This document shows, in pieces, positions 20,086-30,925 of a DNA stretch of 64,000 bases. Position 1 is the first letter of the stretch. Each line of letters begins with the position of its first letter. The translations under genes were made by a program, and so were the position numbers. The stretch lies in the NCBI GenBank assembly GCA_900469965.1, contig UBZP01000001.1, forward strand, positions 333,973 to 397,972, in the 5' to 3' direction. The stretch is from Hyphomicrobiales bacterium. Lineage in GTDB: Bacteria > Pseudomonadota > Alphaproteobacteria > Rhizobiales > Rhizobiaceae. The notes beneath the pieces are model-generated. The model ran no database searches. It saw nothing but the letters and a program-made list of their open reading frames with translations, and had not been told where the DNA came from.

Positions 20086-21219
20086 TCAACGGTCCTTCGG
20101 ATCGAACGCATCGCGCAGGCCGTCGCCGACGAAATTCAGCGAGAAGAGGGTGGCGACGAAGAATATCGAGGGGAAGATCAGGAGCCAGGGCGCGGACTGG
20201 ATGTTGTTGGCGCCCTCGGAGATCAGCGCGCCCCAGCTCGTCAGCGGCGCCTGGACGCCGAGGCCGAGGAAGGACAGGAAGCTCTCCAGCAGGATCACCT
20301 TCGGCACGACGACGGTGACGAAGACGATGACCGGGCCGATCGTGTTCGGAATGATGTGGCGGCGGATGATCTGCCAGTCGGTCAGCCCCAGCGCCTGGGC
20401 GGCGCCGACGAACTCGCGCCGCTTCAGGGCCAGCGTCTGTCCGCGCACGATGCGCGCCATGTCGAGCCATTCGACCGCGCCGATGACCAGGAAGATCAGG
20501 ACGAAGCTGCGGCCGAAGAAGACGACCAGCACGACGACGAGGAAGACGAAGGGCAGCGAATAGAGGATTTCGACGAAGCGCATCATGACGTTGTCGACGC
20601 GCCCGCCGATATAGCCCGAGGTCGCGCCGTAGACGACGCCGATGCCGAGCGAGACGAGGCTTGCGAGCAGGCCGACGGCGATCGAGATCTGCCCGCCCAG
20701 CATGACGCGCGCCAGAAGGTCGCGCCCGTTGGGATCGGTGCCGAACGGGAAATATTCCCGGTTCACCTGGCCGGTGAGCTTGAGGACGCGGCCGTCGTTC
20801 TCCGTCGCCGCCACCGTGGTTTCCCTGAACTCGTTGGCGCGGTCGAAGTAGCGGGTCGCACGCGGGTCGATCGGTTCGTCGGCGCTGATCGTGGCGGTGA
20901 AGGTCTGCCCGTCGACGGCAAATGCGTCGAGATTGACGCGGGCGCGGGCGGCAACCCCCTCCATCACCTCCTGCAGCGTCGAGATATCTGGCCGTGGCTG
21001 CAGGCTCGGCGGGACCGTCACGTAGGACGAGAACACCTGGTCGTAGGTGTGCGGGACGAAGAGCGGCCCGACGAAGGAGAAGAGCGCGATCAGCAGAAGC
21101 ATGACGCAGCCGGCCATCGCCGCCTTGTTGCGGCGGAAGCGGATCAGCGCCAGCTGGAACAGGCTGCGGCTCGCCGTCTTCGGCGCCTCGTGCATCGGGG
21201 TTGCGGCAAGGTCAGTCAT
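20086..21219 (-). CDS. oppC: Oligopeptide ABC transporter permease OppC
   Basis: Inner-membrane permease of 377 residues. After the first membrane helix (RRNKAAMAGCVMLLLIALFSFVG) there is a large periplasmic loop of about 130 residues, as in OppC rather than DppC. FGTDPNGRDLLARVMLGGQIS then leads into five more helices. The EAA loop that docks the ATPase is seen as FVGAAQALGLTDWQIIRRHIIPN. It overlaps the oppB stop by 8 bp and its own stop is one base before oppDF, so the operon is tightly packed. It forms the pore with OppB. Confidence 0.92.
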   Translation of the reverse strand: MTDLAATPMHEAPKTASRSLFQLALIRFRRNKAAMAGCVMLLLIALFSFVGPLFVPHTYDQVFSSYVTVPPSLQPRPDISTLQEVMEGVAARARVNLDAFAVDGQTFTATISADEPIDPRATRYFDRANEFRETTVAATENDGRVLKLTGQVNREYFPFGTDPNGRDLLARVMLGGQISIAVGLLASLVSLGIGVVYGATSGYIGGRVDNVMMRFVEILYSLPFVFLVVVLVVFFGRSFVLIFLVIGAVEWLDMARIVRGQTLALKRREFVGAAQALGLTDWQIIRRHIIPNTIGPVIVFVTVVVPKVILLESFLSFLGLGVQAPLTSWGALISEGANNIQSAPWLLIFPSIFFVATLFSLNFVGDGLRDAFDPKDR

Positions 21220-22135
21220 GGCGGACCCTCGGATCGAGAAGGCCGTAGAGGATGTCGACCAAGAGGTTGAAGACGATGACGAAGATGGCGATCAGGATCA
21301 CCGTCCCCATCACCAGCGTGTAGTCGCGGTTGATGGCGCCGAGCACGAAGTAGCGACCGACGCCGGGGATGGTGAAGATCGTCTCGACCACGGCGGAGCC
21401 CGTCAGCAGTGCCGCGGCACAGGGCGCGAGATAGGAGACCACCGGCAGCATGGCGCCGCGCATGGCATGGGTGACGACGACGACCCGCGACGGCAGGCCG
21501 TAGGCGCGCGCAGTGCGGATGTGGTCGGCGTGCAGAGCTTCGATCATCGACCCGCGCGTGAGGCGGGCAAAGACGGCGAGCTGCGGCAGGGCGAGCGCGA
21601 TCATCGGCAGGATCAGAAAGCGCAGCGAACCGTCGCCCCAGCCGCCGGCCGGCAGCCAGGACAGGGCGATGGCGAAGATCAAGGTCAGCACCGGGCCGAC
21701 GACGAAGTTCGGCACCGTGGTGCCGACGGTCGCAAGCGACATGATGGAGAAATCGAGGGCGCTGTTCTGGCGCAGGGCGGCCACCGTCCCCATGGTGACG
21801 CCGCCGATCAGCGCGAGCAGCAGCGCGTAGAAGCCGAGCTCCATCGAATAGGGCAGGCCCTTGCCGATCAGTTCGGCGACGGTGTTGTCCTTGTAGATAT
21901 AGCTGGGGCCGAAATCGCCGGTGACCGCATTGGTGATGTAGGTCACGTACTGGCGCCAGAGCGGCTGGTCGAGCTGGTAGGTGCGGACCAGGTTCTCCAT
22001 CGTGGCCGGAGGCAGCGGGCGTTCGAGATTGAAGGGGCCGCCCGGGGCAAACCGCATCAGGAAAAAGGAAATCGTGACGACGATGAACAGCGTCGGCACG
22101 GCGCTCGCAAGGCGGCGCAAGACAAAGGCGATCAT
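21212..22135 (-). CDS. oppB: Oligopeptide ABC transporter permease OppB
   Basis: Inner-membrane permease of 307 residues with six predicted helices. The N-terminus (FVLRRLASAVPTLFIVVTI) and the following FAPGGPFNLERPLPP are typical of OppB. The EAA ATPase-docking loop is HIRTARAYGLPSRVVVVTHAMRG. Its 3' end overlaps oppC by 8 bp. It pairs with OppC for peptide import driven by the fused ATPase. A 57-bp gap with a strong hairpin separates it from oppA. Confidence 0.93.
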   Translation of the reverse strand: MIAFVLRRLASAVPTLFIVVTISFFLMRFAPGGPFNLERPLPPATMENLVRTYQLDQPLWRQYVTYITNAVTGDFGPSYIYKDNTVAELIGKGLPYSMELGFYALLLALIGGVTMGTVAALRQNSALDFSIMSLATVGTTVPNFVVGPVLTLIFAIALSWLPAGGWGDGSLRFLILPMIALALPQLAVFARLTRGSMIEALHADHIRTARAYGLPSRVVVVTHAMRGAMLPVVSYLAPCAAALLTGSAVVETIFTIPGVGRYFVLGAINRDYTLVMGTVILIAIFVIVFNLLVDILYGLLDPRVRHD

Positions 22136-22149
22136 GCCCGTTCTCCCGC

Positions 22150-22181
22150 GAGGCGGCGCGCGCAGATCCGCGCGCCGCCTC
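22150..22181 (-). other. Intercistronic hairpin between oppA and oppB
   Basis: Perfect 13-bp GC-rich stem GAGGCGGCGCGCG / CGCGCGCCGCCTC with a 6-nt loop (GATCTG read on the minus strand). No T run follows on the minus strand, so it is probably not a full terminator. It more likely protects the 3' end of oppA mRNA and lowers permease expression relative to the binding protein, as seen in other ABC operons. Confidence 0.7.
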
Positions 22182-22192
22182 GTATGGCAATG

Positions 22193-23791
22193 TTACTCGG
22201 AAACGCTGAGGAAGCGGCTCAGGTGCTGGTTGGCGGCATTGTCATGCCAGCCCTGCACGCGGCCGGAAACGAGCCAGAGATCCGCCTGGGTGAGGAACGG
22301 CGCGATCGGCTGGTCCTTCATCAGCATGGCTTCGGCCTCGTGCATCAGCTTCGAACGGGCCGCGGGATCGGTTTCCTCGTAGGACTTCTTCATCAGGTCG
22401 TCGAACGCCGGGTTCTCGTAGTGACCGTAGTTGAAGGTCTTGTTCGAGCTGAGGCTCAGCGCCAGGAAGTTCTCGGCGTCGGCATAGTCGGCCACCCAGC
22501 CGGCGCGGGCGACGTTGAACTTTCCGCCTTCCTGCAGGTAGGCGTAGTGCGAGGAGACGTCGAGGTTCACCAGCGAGACGTTGGCGCCGAAGGTGTTCTT
22601 CCACATGTCGGCAACCGCCGTCGCCACGCGCTCGTGGTTCGGGTTGGTGTTGTAGCGGATTTCGATGTTCAGCGGCTTGCCGCCTTCGCCATAGCCCGCT
22701 TCCTTCATCAGCGCGACCGCCTTGTCCTCACGATCGAGCTGCGACATCGTGCCGAAATCGGCCTTGGACGGCTCGCCATAGGTCTCGATGCCGGAGGGCA
22801 CCATCGAATAGGCCGGGATCTGCGAGCCCGAATAGATCTCCTTGGCGAGGAAGTCGCGGTCGACGGCCATGGACAGCGCCTGGCGCACGCGGACGTCGCT
22901 ATAGGGCTCCTGGCGGGTGTCGAAGGCGTAGTAGTAGGTCGCGAGCGTCGGCGAGACGTGGACCTGGTCGCCGTAGGCACCGCGCAGCCGGTCGATCTGG
23001 TCGGCGGAGAAGTTGTAGACGAGGTCCATTTCCTTCGCCTCGAAACGGCGGACCGAGGCGGCCTGGTCGTCGATCGGGTAGAAGATCACCTTGTCCAGCT
23101 TGACGTTGGCGGCATCCCAGTAGCTGGCGTTCTTCTCGACGACGAGATTGTCGTTCGGCACGTGGCTGACGAGCTTGAAGGCGCCGTTGGAAACCATGGT
23201 GCCCGGCTTGACGAAATCGGCGCCGTTCTTCTCGACGCTGGCCTTCGAAACCGGCAGCGCCGTCTGGTGCGCCAGCAGTTCCAGGAAGAAGGGCGTCGGG
23301 CGCTCCAGCGTGACTTCCAGCGTCTTTTCGTCGATCGCCTTCACACCGAGCTCGGCGGGCGGAACCTCGCCCTTGTTGACCTTTTCGGCATTCTTGATCG
23401 GGTAGAGGATGTTGGCGTAGCCGGCTGCGGTCTTCGGATCCTCGACGCGCTGATAGGAGAAGACGAAGTCCTCAGCCGTGAGCGGCGATCCATCGGACCA
23501 CTTGGCGTCGGCGCGCAGCTTGAACGTGTAGGTCAGGCCGTCGTCGGACAGGTCCCAGGTCTCGGCAGCGCCGGGCACGATCTTGCCGCTGGCGTCATAG
23601 ACCGTCAGGCCCTCGTAGAGATCCTTCAGGATGAATTCCTCGATGTTGATCGAGGTGTGCGCCTGATCGAGCGTCTGCGGCTCGCCGGCATTGCCGCGAT
23701 GCAGGACGGCTTCGGCCAGCGCCGGGCTGCTCGCGAGCAAGGTTGCCCCGAGCAGGAGGGCTGCGCGCAGGTTGAGAATTCGAGGTGTCAT
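22193..23791 (-). CDS. oppA: Oligopeptide ABC transporter substrate-binding protein OppA
   Basis: Periplasmic peptide-binding protein of family SBP_bac_5, 532 residues. A signal peptide (MTPRILNLRAALLLGATLLASSPALA) precedes the mature start EAVLHRGNAGEPQTLDQAH. Family hallmarks include AETWDLSDDGLTYTFKLR, WSDGSPLTAEDFVFSYQRV and YSDVRVRQALSMAVDRDFL. AAGG lies 9 bp before the ATG. It is the first gene of the opp operon. The 501 bp upstream, to the divergent deacetylase gene, must hold its promoter. AbcR sRNAs typically target such transporter mRNAs, so a link to the sRNA at 4196 is possible but not shown. Confidence 0.95.
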   Translation of the reverse strand: MTPRILNLRAALLLGATLLASSPALAEAVLHRGNAGEPQTLDQAHTSINIEEFILKDLYEGLTVYDASGKIVPGAAETWDLSDDGLTYTFKLRADAKWSDGSPLTAEDFVFSYQRVEDPKTAAGYANILYPIKNAEKVNKGEVPPAELGVKAIDEKTLEVTLERPTPFFLELLAHQTALPVSKASVEKNGADFVKPGTMVSNGAFKLVSHVPNDNLVVEKNASYWDAANVKLDKVIFYPIDDQAASVRRFEAKEMDLVYNFSADQIDRLRGAYGDQVHVSPTLATYYYAFDTRQEPYSDVRVRQALSMAVDRDFLAKEIYSGSQIPAYSMVPSGIETYGEPSKADFGTMSQLDREDKAVALMKEAGYGEGGKPLNIEIRYNTNPNHERVATAVADMWKNTFGANVSLVNLDVSSHYAYLQEGGKFNVARAGWVADYADAENFLALSLSSNKTFNYGHYENPAFDDLMKKSYEETDPAARSKLMHEAEAMLMKDQPIAPFLTQADLWLVSGRVQGWHDNAANQHLSRFLSVSE

Positions 23792-24292
23792 TTTAAGTTA
23801 CCTTCCCCGTGTTGTTTTTGCTTTGAAGGCCGAAGTGAATGCCAGAAAGACCGGAAACGCAAGGATTTTTGCGCGGAGGCCCGCCAAATCGGTCGAAGGC
23901 GCGCAGAAGGGTGAACGCCATGATTGTAGGCCTGATCGTTCCCCGGCGCCGTGTTTCAAAGCAGATCATCGCGATCGCGGGCGGGCACGCCGACGGCCCG
24001 CGAAGGCCGCCGCGCAATTTTTCGAATGCTGGACTGCCGCTTACGTAATATGTGGAATTGCGAAAGCCGGTCGCCTTCATCTTTCGTTTGCGGGCGGCAG
24101 CGGACTGTCCGGCGCACACGTTCCCCGAACGGGCCGATCGAAATTTTCGAACCTCGACGCCTTTCTATCTGTGGTAGCAGACACCTCTGTGGATGGCAGG
24201 GCACCATCGCGGCCGGAAACCCGCCTCCCGGCCGCCTTGCCTTGCGGTCGGCTTCGAGGCTAACCTCGCGCCGACCGAACCGGGAGCTCCAC
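23792..24292. other. 501-bp divergent intergenic region, no gene recognised
   Basis: Separates the divergent oppA and deacetylase genes. Short ORFs are possible but none has a good ribosome-binding site or recognisable product. The stretch around 24020-24065 is locally AT-rich and is the likeliest place for promoters. No clear operator or riboswitch is seen. Confidence 0.5.
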
Positions 24293-25318
<1,026 letters not shown>

Positions 25319-25455
25319 GGGCCATGGTGGCCGGCCGGCCACACGGCGGGGCCGTCGTGTGCCGGAAAACCGGGGAGGACGGCGGCGGTTCCATCTTGCC
25401 GCCGCAATCGCTAGTTTGAAGCAGAATCAGGATAAACGCTCGGAATCACCTCTCC

Positions 25456-26121
25456 ATGTACAAGAAGATCGCAATCGTCTCCCTTTCCGCTATCTACCTC
25501 TCCGCCTGCACCACCACCGATCCCTACACGGGGGAACAGAAGGTCTCCAACACCGCCGGCGGCGCGCTGATCGGTGCGGGCCTCGGTGCGGCGACCGGCC
25601 TTCTCGTCGGCAACAACCCGGTACAGCGGCGCAACGCCGCGCTGATCGGCGCGGGCGTCGGCGCGCTCGCCGGCGGCGCCATCGGCAACTACATGGACAA
25701 CCAGGAGGCCGAACTGCGGGCGCAGTTGCAGGGCACCGGCGTCTCGGTCACCCGCGCCGGCGACCGCATCATCCTGAACATGCCTTCCAACATCACGTTC
25801 GCCACCGACCAGGACCAGATCGTGCCGGCCTTCTATCCGACGCTCGATTCGGTCGCGATCGTGCTGCGCAAGTTCAACAAGTCGCTGATCGACGTCGACG
25901 GCCACACCGATTCCACCGGCACCGCCGCCCACAACCAGGCGCTTTCGGAGCGCCGCGCCTATTCGGTCGCCAACTATCTGGGCTCCCGCGGCGTCGACCA
26001 GCGGCGCATCTCGGCAATGGGCTACGGGCAGGACCGCCCGATCGCCTCCAATGCCACCGAGGCCGGCCGCGCCCAGAACCGCCGCGTGGAAATCTCGATC
26101 TCGCCGCTGCGCCAGGGCTGA
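25456..26121 (+). CDS. OmpA-family outer-membrane lipoprotein
   Basis: Lipoprotein of 221 residues. The signal peptide ends in lipobox LSAC (Cys18). Next are two glycine-zipper stretches (GGALIGAGLGAATGLLVG and ALIGAGVGALAGGAIGNY) and a C-terminal OmpA-like peptidoglycan-binding domain with ITFATDQDQI, VDGHTDSTGTAAHNQALSERRA and ERRAYSVANYL. Residues that bind diaminopimelate in OmpA domains (the Asp in the GHTD region and Arg in NRRVEI) are present. The SD sequence is weak. It resembles YiaD/Pal-like envelope tethers. Of the 137 bp before it, 25325-25343 is a GC palindrome. Confidence 0.9.
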   Translation: MYKKIAIVSLSAIYLSACTTTDPYTGEQKVSNTAGGALIGAGLGAATGLLVGNNPVQRRNAALIGAGVGALAGGAIGNYMDNQEAELRAQLQGTGVSVTRAGDRIILNMPSNITFATDQDQIVPAFYPTLDSVAIVLRKFNKSLIDVDGHTDSTGTAAHNQALSERRAYSVANYLGSRGVDQRRISAMGYGQDRPIASNATEAGRAQNRRVEISISPLRQG

Positions 26122-26144
26122 TCACCGCAAACGCATGATTGATG

Positions 26145-26175
26145 AACGCGCATCCCGTCGGGGTGCGCGTTTCGC
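26145..26175 (+). terminator. Terminator after the OmpA lipoprotein
   Basis: Stem AACGCGCATCCC (26145-26156) / GGGGTGCGCGTT (26160-26171), 12 bp with one G-T pair, 3-nt loop and a short T run. It sits between the lipoprotein and the convergent xseA. Confidence 0.75.
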
Positions 26176-26245
26176 GTTGAGCTCGGGAAGAGTGCCGCGG
26201 GCGATCGTCGTCGGGATCTATGGACCAGCGGCAGCGCGTGGCCGT

Positions 26246-27862
26246 CTAGAACAGCGAGCCCTGCTTCGGCGGATCGGCCGCGGCGTCGGCGGGCCTTGCG
26301 ATCTTTCGCTTCTGCGGTGCCGGCGGGGTGGTGGGCGGCGTATCGCCGCCCTGCGAGGGCTTGCCGGCCACGGCCTCGATCGTGCCGTCGGAGAACTCGA
26401 GGCTGATGGCCGCTCCCTCCGAGAGGTCCGCGGCCTGCTTGACGGCATGTCCGGCTTCATCGCGGACCAGCGCGAAGCCGCGCTTCAACACGTTCCTGTA
26501 GGACAGCGATTGCAGGATCCGGCCCTGCCCCGAAAGCAGTGCCTTGCGGCGGGCAAGGTCCGCCGAAAGTGCCGTGTCGGCGCGAAGGGCGAGCCCCGCG
26601 AGCCGGTCGCGCGAGCGGCCTGCTCTTGCCAGGATGCGCGACGGGGCCGTGCGCAATGCCGCATCCAGCGCAGCGACCCGGCTGCGGCCCTGGTCCAGCC
26701 GCCGCTCGACGAGCCGATCCGCCCGGCGGAGGGCATCGCTCAGCTTCTGGCGGCGCTCGACCATCCGGCCGGACAGAAGCTCCGGACGCACATGCGCCGC
26801 GACCCGCTCGAAGGCGCGGCGCTTGTTGACCGTGTTCATCCGCAGGCCGCGGCCGAGGCCGGCTGCCGCCTCGTCGAAGCGCCGTCGCGGCAGCGCCAGC
26901 AGCTGGTCCAGCGACGGCAGCGCCCGGGCCAGCGCGCGCACGGCCTGCCGGCGCCCATCCATCTGGCGGCTTGCGGCATTGCGCAGCCGTGCCGCCAGCG
27001 CCGATACCGCCGCCTCCAGGTCAGCCTTGACCGGAACGGCCATTTCGGCCGCGCCGGTCGGCGTCGGGGCGCGACGGTCGGCGGCATGGTCGATCAGCGT
27101 CCAGTCGGTCTCGTGGCCGACGGCCGAGATCAGCGGGATCGCCGAGGCCGCGGCGGCCCGCACGACGATCTCGTCGTTGAAGCTCCAGAGATCCTCCAGA
27201 CTGCCGCCGCCACGCGCAACGATCAGAACGTCGGGGCGCGCGATCGCCCCGCCCGGCTGCAACGCATTGAACCCCCTGATCGCGGCGGCGACCTCCTCGC
27301 CCGAGCCCTCGCCCTGGACCTTCACCGGCCAGACGAGCACATGAACCGGGAAGCGGTCGGCAATGCGGTGCAGGATATCGCGGATGACGGCGCCGGTCGG
27401 CGAGGTGACCACGCCGATCACATGCGGCATGAACGGCAACGGCCGCTTGCGCGCCTGCTCGAACAGGCCCTCGGCCGCAAGCTTGCGCCGTCGTTCCTCC
27501 AGAAGCGCCATCAGCGCGCCGGCGCCGGCGGGCTCCAGCGTCTCGATGACGATCTGGTACTTGGAGGAGCCCGGGAAGGTGGTGACCTTGCCGGTGGCGA
27601 TCACCTCCATGCCTTCCTCGGGACGGAAGCGAAGCCGGGAGAAGCTGCCCTTCCAGATCACCGCGTCGATGCGGGCACGATCATCCTTGAGGCTGAAATA
27701 GGCGTGGCCGGAAGAGTGGGGCCCGCGATAGCCCGATATCTCGCCGCGCACCCGCACCTGATCGAAAGCCTGCTCGACCGTGCGCTTGATGGAGCCGGAA
27801 AGCTCCGACACGGAGTACTCGGCGAGGTTGGTGGGCGAATCGTTTTCCGGAAACATGCTCAT
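26246..27862 (-). CDS. xseA: Exodeoxyribonuclease VII large subunit
   Basis: Large subunit of exonuclease VII, which with XseB degrades single-stranded DNA to oligonucleotides. The 538-residue product has an N-terminal OB fold ([39 protein letters not shown]) and the catalytic core with [36 protein letters not shown] and [21 protein letters not shown] long coiled-coil region follows. Starts at 27862 and 27856 are both possible (MSMFPEN or MFPEN); the longer extension is unlike the family. xseB is not adjacent. It follows the GT-C gene by 88 bp on the same strand. Confidence 0.95.
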   Translation of the reverse strand: MSMFPENDSPTNLAEYSVSELSGSIKRTVEQAFDQVRVRGEISGYRGPHSSGHAYFSLKDDRARIDAVIWKGSFSRLRFRPEEGMEVIATGKVTTFPGSSKYQIVIETLEPAGAGALMALLEERRRKLAAEGLFEQARKRPLPFMPHVIGVVTSPTGAVIRDILHRIADRFPVHVLVWPVKVQGEGSGEEVAAAIRGFNALQPGGAIARPDVLIVARGGGSLEDLWSFNDEIVVRAAAASAIPLISAVGHETDWTLIDHAADRRAPTPTGAAEMAVPVKADLEAAVSALAARLRNAASRQMDGRRQAVRALARALPSLDQLLALPRRRFDEAAAGLGRGLRMNTVNKRRAFERVAAHVRPELLSGRMVERRQKLSDALRRADRLVERRLDQGRSRVAALDAALRTAPSRILARAGRSRDRLAGLALRADTALSADLARRKALLSGQGRILQSLSYRNVLKRGFALVRDEAGHAVKQAADLSEGAAISLEFSDGTIEAVAGKPSQGGDTPPTTPPAPQKRKIARPADAAADPPKQGSLF

Positions 27863-27950
27863 GGCCCATTCTGACCGGCTCCGCGCCGCCTGGCCAGAGG
27901 GAGCCCTCGTCCCGTCCCGGCAAAGGGGGAGGCGCGCGCTTGCGCCGGAC

Positions 27951-29789
27951 CTATTGCGCGGCCCGCACGCGGTAGATCCGCAGTTGGGACACTCCATTGT
28001 CGACCGGCTCCAGATAGTCCGGGACGTTGCCGGAGGTCAGCTCCGCGTAGAGCCCGCCCGGCTCTGCCCTGACCAGGCTGCGCACGCCGGGATCCGACGG
28101 GCAGAAGGCCAGCAGCGTCACCCCGGCGCCGCGCAGAAAGGCTTCGGCCTGATGGGGTTCGGACAGGCCGATATGCAGTTCGGTCAGCATGCCGCCCTGG
28201 TTGCGGTGGTAGGGCGCGGACAGCACCCGGTGGCCGGTGAACCGGAGGATGTCGGTGCCGAGGTCCGTCGCCGCGGCGACGACGCCGGTCGGCTCGGCTG
28301 CGAGGGCGAGAAGGGACGCACGGCTGTCGCAGGCCGCCGCATCGTCCTCGCTGACGATCTCGGCCGCCGGCTTCTCCGTCGTCGTCACCTTCGATACCAG
28401 AAAGCCTGCGAGCGCCCAGACAGGCGGCACGCTCGCCAGGGTGAACGCCGCAAAGCCGAGGCCAAGCCGCCAGTTCTTCGTGTCCGCATTGGCGCGCCGG
28501 CGAAGGTCGACGATCGCAGCGGCAAGCGGCGGCATGGCGAGCAGGTTGGTAAAGACATAGCCGCGCACTTGAATCAGCGAGATCGCGAAGGAGACGGCAA
28601 GGAGGGGCAAGAGCGCGAGATAGGCGTCCGCCTGCTGCCGCCGCCTTGCCCGATACAGGCAGACGGCCATGGCAATGAGCCCCGGCATGTAGAAGCTTCC
28701 GATCGGGACCGGATTGCCGCGCCACTGGCTGAACACCGACTGTGCCTCGACGACCCCGGAGAGCCAGAAGGTGTTCAACATGGGATCGAGATCGGCGAGC
28801 GGGCTGCGCAGGCATTGCGGCGCGATGACGAGGACCGCCAGCGACAGGACGGCGCCGGTCCCGGCCAGCGCGAGGAGGCGCATCCTGACGCTCCATCCGC
28901 TCGCCACCGACGCCACAAGGAAGAGCGCCGAGCCGCCAAAGGTCGCAAGTGCGTAGAAGCCGTAGGACAGGCTGTCGCAGGTCACCTGGCCATAGTGCGA
29001 GGGCGGCACCGTGGCGAAGAAGGCGAAGCTGGTCGTTGCCGCAAACGCCAGGCCGAAAGCGGTCGCCGCCCGCCGGAACACCATGCCGTGGCAGGCCCAG
29101 CGAAAAGCGATGACGATGCAGATCACGCCGATCAGGGGCGTGGTCTCGGCGCCGATCGCAATCGCCAGCCCGCACAGGATGCCGGCGAGCGCATAGCTTC
29201 GGCCGCGATGCCGCGCATCGAGCAGCATCGCGGCGAGCAGCGCCACGATCGCAAGCTGGACGTTGTGGTGATCGATCGCGCCGGGCCGGAAGCGGCCGAC
29301 GGCAATGACATAGATTGCCGCCAGAACCAGGGCGGCGTGCATGGCGGGCCGCCCGCCGAGCCGGAACGCAGCCAGGCCGATGCCGAGCAGGAACGGGGCG
29401 ATCAGCATGAGCGGCCAGGCCGCCAATGCGGCCGCCTCCGCGCGCTCTTTCGGCAGGAACAGGCCGAAGAAATCGATGAGATTGGCGATCGGCAGGTCGA
29501 CGAAGCGCGACCAGTGCATGGGCGTGCCGCCGGCGAGCCCCAGCCGGTACTGCATCATGTCGAACCAGCCCTGGCCGGCGAGCAGATCGCGCACCTCGAC
29601 GAGGCGCATCGCGTCGTCGTTGTCGCGCCCGACATAGTCGTTGCCGAAGATCAGCCAGACGGAGAGGATGTAGAGGATCGTGCCTGCCACATAGAGGACA
29701 AGCGGTCGGAGCGGCAGCCTCTCGGTGTCCTTCGGACCAGGCACGCATGCGGCCGGGACATCCTGCAAGACCGCCGTGCCGTCCGTCAT
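27951..29789 (-). CDS. Polytopic GT-C-type glycosyltransferase-like membrane protein
   Basis: Inner-membrane protein of 612 residues with 10-12 hydrophobic helices and a soluble C-terminal part of about 140 residues. The first periplasmic loop carries [20 protein letters not shown] followed by [11 protein letters not shown], acidic motifs positioned as in GT-C transferases that use prenyl-phosphate sugars (STT3/ArnT-like). It is divergent from a GT2 gene and gtrA. Together they make a gtr-like set: GT2 charges undecaprenyl phosphate, GtrA flips it, and this protein would transfer the sugar in the periplasm. Acceptor is unknown. The role is inferred from topology and neighbours. Confidence 0.7.
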   Translation of the reverse strand: MTDGTAVLQDVPAACVPGPKDTERLPLRPLVLYVAGTILYILSVWLIFGNDYVGRDNDDAMRLVEVRDLLAGQGWFDMMQYRLGLAGGTPMHWSRFVDLPIANLIDFFGLFLPKERAEAAALAAWPLMLIAPFLLGIGLAAFRLGGRPAMHAALVLAAIYVIAVGRFRPGAIDHHNVQLAIVALLAAMLLDARHRGRSYALAGILCGLAIAIGAETTPLIGVICIVIAFRWACHGMVFRRAATAFGLAFAATTSFAFFATVPPSHYGQVTCDSLSYGFYALATFGGSALFLVASVASGWSVRMRLLALAGTGAVLSLAVLVIAPQCLRSPLADLDPMLNTFWLSGVVEAQSVFSQWRGNPVPIGSFYMPGLIAMAVCLYRARRRQQADAYLALLPLLAVSFAISLIQVRGYVFTNLLAMPPLAAAIVDLRRRANADTKNWRLGLGFAAFTLASVPPVWALAGFLVSKVTTTEKPAAEIVSEDDAAACDSRASLLALAAEPTGVVAAATDLGTDILRFTGHRVLSAPYHRNQGGMLTELHIGLSEPHQAEAFLRGAGVTLLAFCPSDPGVRSLVRAEPGGLYAELTSGNVPDYLEPVDNGVSQLRIYRVRAAQ

Positions 29790-29923
29790 TCCTCTTCCCC
29801 GTGCCGCTGCATTTTCCCGCAGCGAAACCTAGCCTTAACCTTCTCAAGAAATAGTAAAGCGGGGGGAGACGCCGGTGCCTGCGGCCCCGCCGGTATTGCG
29901 TTGACGGCACAACGGAACAGACC

Positions 29924-30925
29924 ATGTCGGATTCGTCGCAGTTGCCGCTCGATGTGGCAGTCCTGCTGCCGTGCTACAACGAGGCCCAGACGATCGGTGC
30001 GGTCGTGTCGGGCTTCAGGGAAGCCCTCCCCGGCGCACGCATCTACGTCTACGACAACAACTCGACCGACGGCACGGCGCTCCGCGCCCTTCTTGCCGGC
30101 GCCACCGTGGCGCGCGAGCGGCGCCAGGGCAAGGGCAACGTGGTGCGGCGGATGTTTTCCGACATCGACGCCGACGTCTACATCATGGCGGACGGCGACG
30201 GGACCTATGCGCCGCAGGATGCCCGGCAACTGATCGACACGCTGATCTCCGAACGGGCCGACATGGTCGTGGGAACGCGGCGCGGCGTGCGCGCCGATGC
30301 CGGCCGGCAGGGCCATGCCTTCGGCAACCGGATCTTCAACCGCCTCTATCGGACACTGTTCGGCACCGACTTCACCGACATCTTCTCCGGCTACCGCGCC
30401 TTTTCGCGGCGCTTTGCCAAGAGCTTCCCGGCTATGTCCGCCGGATTCGAGATCGAGACGGAGATGTCCGTCCATGCGAGCCGCCTGAGGGCGCCGATCC
30501 ACGAAATCGAACTCGACTACGGCCGCCGGCCCGAGGGATCGCATTCGAAGCTCTCGACCTTCCGCGACGGTGGCAAGATCCTCTGGATGTTCGCCATGCT
30601 GATGAAGGAGACGCGGCCCTTCACCTTCTTCGGCGCTTTCAGCGGCCTGTTCATGCTGGCGAGCTTCGTCTTCATGGCGCCGGTGCTCGTCGAGTATTTC
30701 GAGACCGGCCTCGTGCAACGGCTGCCGACCTGGATCCTGTCGATGGCGCTGATGATGATTTCCTTCCTCGTCTTCTCCGCCGGCCTCATCCTCGATTCGC
30801 TCGCCCGTGCGCGAAACGAGCAGCTGCGCATGCATTACATGACGCTGCCCAAGCTTCCCGCGGGCCTGACCGCACCGCTTGCAACACCTCTTGCAGAAGG
30901 CGCCGCGTCGGTGGATGCGGCATGA
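29924..30925 (+). CDS. GT2 glycosyltransferase, GtrB/DPM1-like
   Basis: Membrane-anchored family 2 glycosyltransferase of 333 residues, predicted to make undecaprenyl-phosphate sugar on the cytoplasmic face. Motifs: VAVLLPCYNEAQTIGAVV, VYDNNSTDGT, the metal-binding MADGDGTY, and FTDIFSGYRAFSRRF. Two C-terminal membrane helices (SGLFMLASFVFMAPVLVEY and SMALMMISFLVFSAGLIL) are usual for GtrB. Its stop overlaps the gtrA start as ATGA, indicating translational coupling. The divergent 134-bp region to the GT-C gene should contain both promoters. The sugar is not identifiable. Confidence 0.88.
   Translation: MSDSSQLPLDVAVLLPCYNEAQTIGAVVSGFREALPGARIYVYDNNSTDGTALRALLAGATVARERRQGKGNVVRRMFSDIDADVYIMADGDGTYAPQDARQLIDTLISERADMVVGTRRGVRADAGRQGHAFGNRIFNRLYRTLFGTDFTDIFSGYRAFSRRFAKSFPAMSAGFEIETEMSVHASRLRAPIHEIELDYGRRPEGSHSKLSTFRDGGKILWMFAMLMKETRPFTFFGAFSGLFMLASFVFMAPVLVEYFETGLVQRLPTWILSMALMMISFLVFSAGLILDSLARARNEQLRMHYMTLPKLPAGLTAPLATPLAEGAASVDAA

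Noticed and set aside
21047..23914. Plus-strand open frame of 955 codons opposite oppA-oppB
   Set aside because: Shadow of the opp genes; His/Arg/Gly-rich composition, no domain, no ribosome-binding site.
23793..24119. Minus-strand ORF of 108 codons upstream of oppA
   Set aside because: No SD sequence, no recognisable product, and it occupies the oppA promoter region.
26051..27874. Plus-strand open frame opposite xseA
   Set aside because: Antisense shadow; the xseA catalytic motifs on the minus strand are intact.
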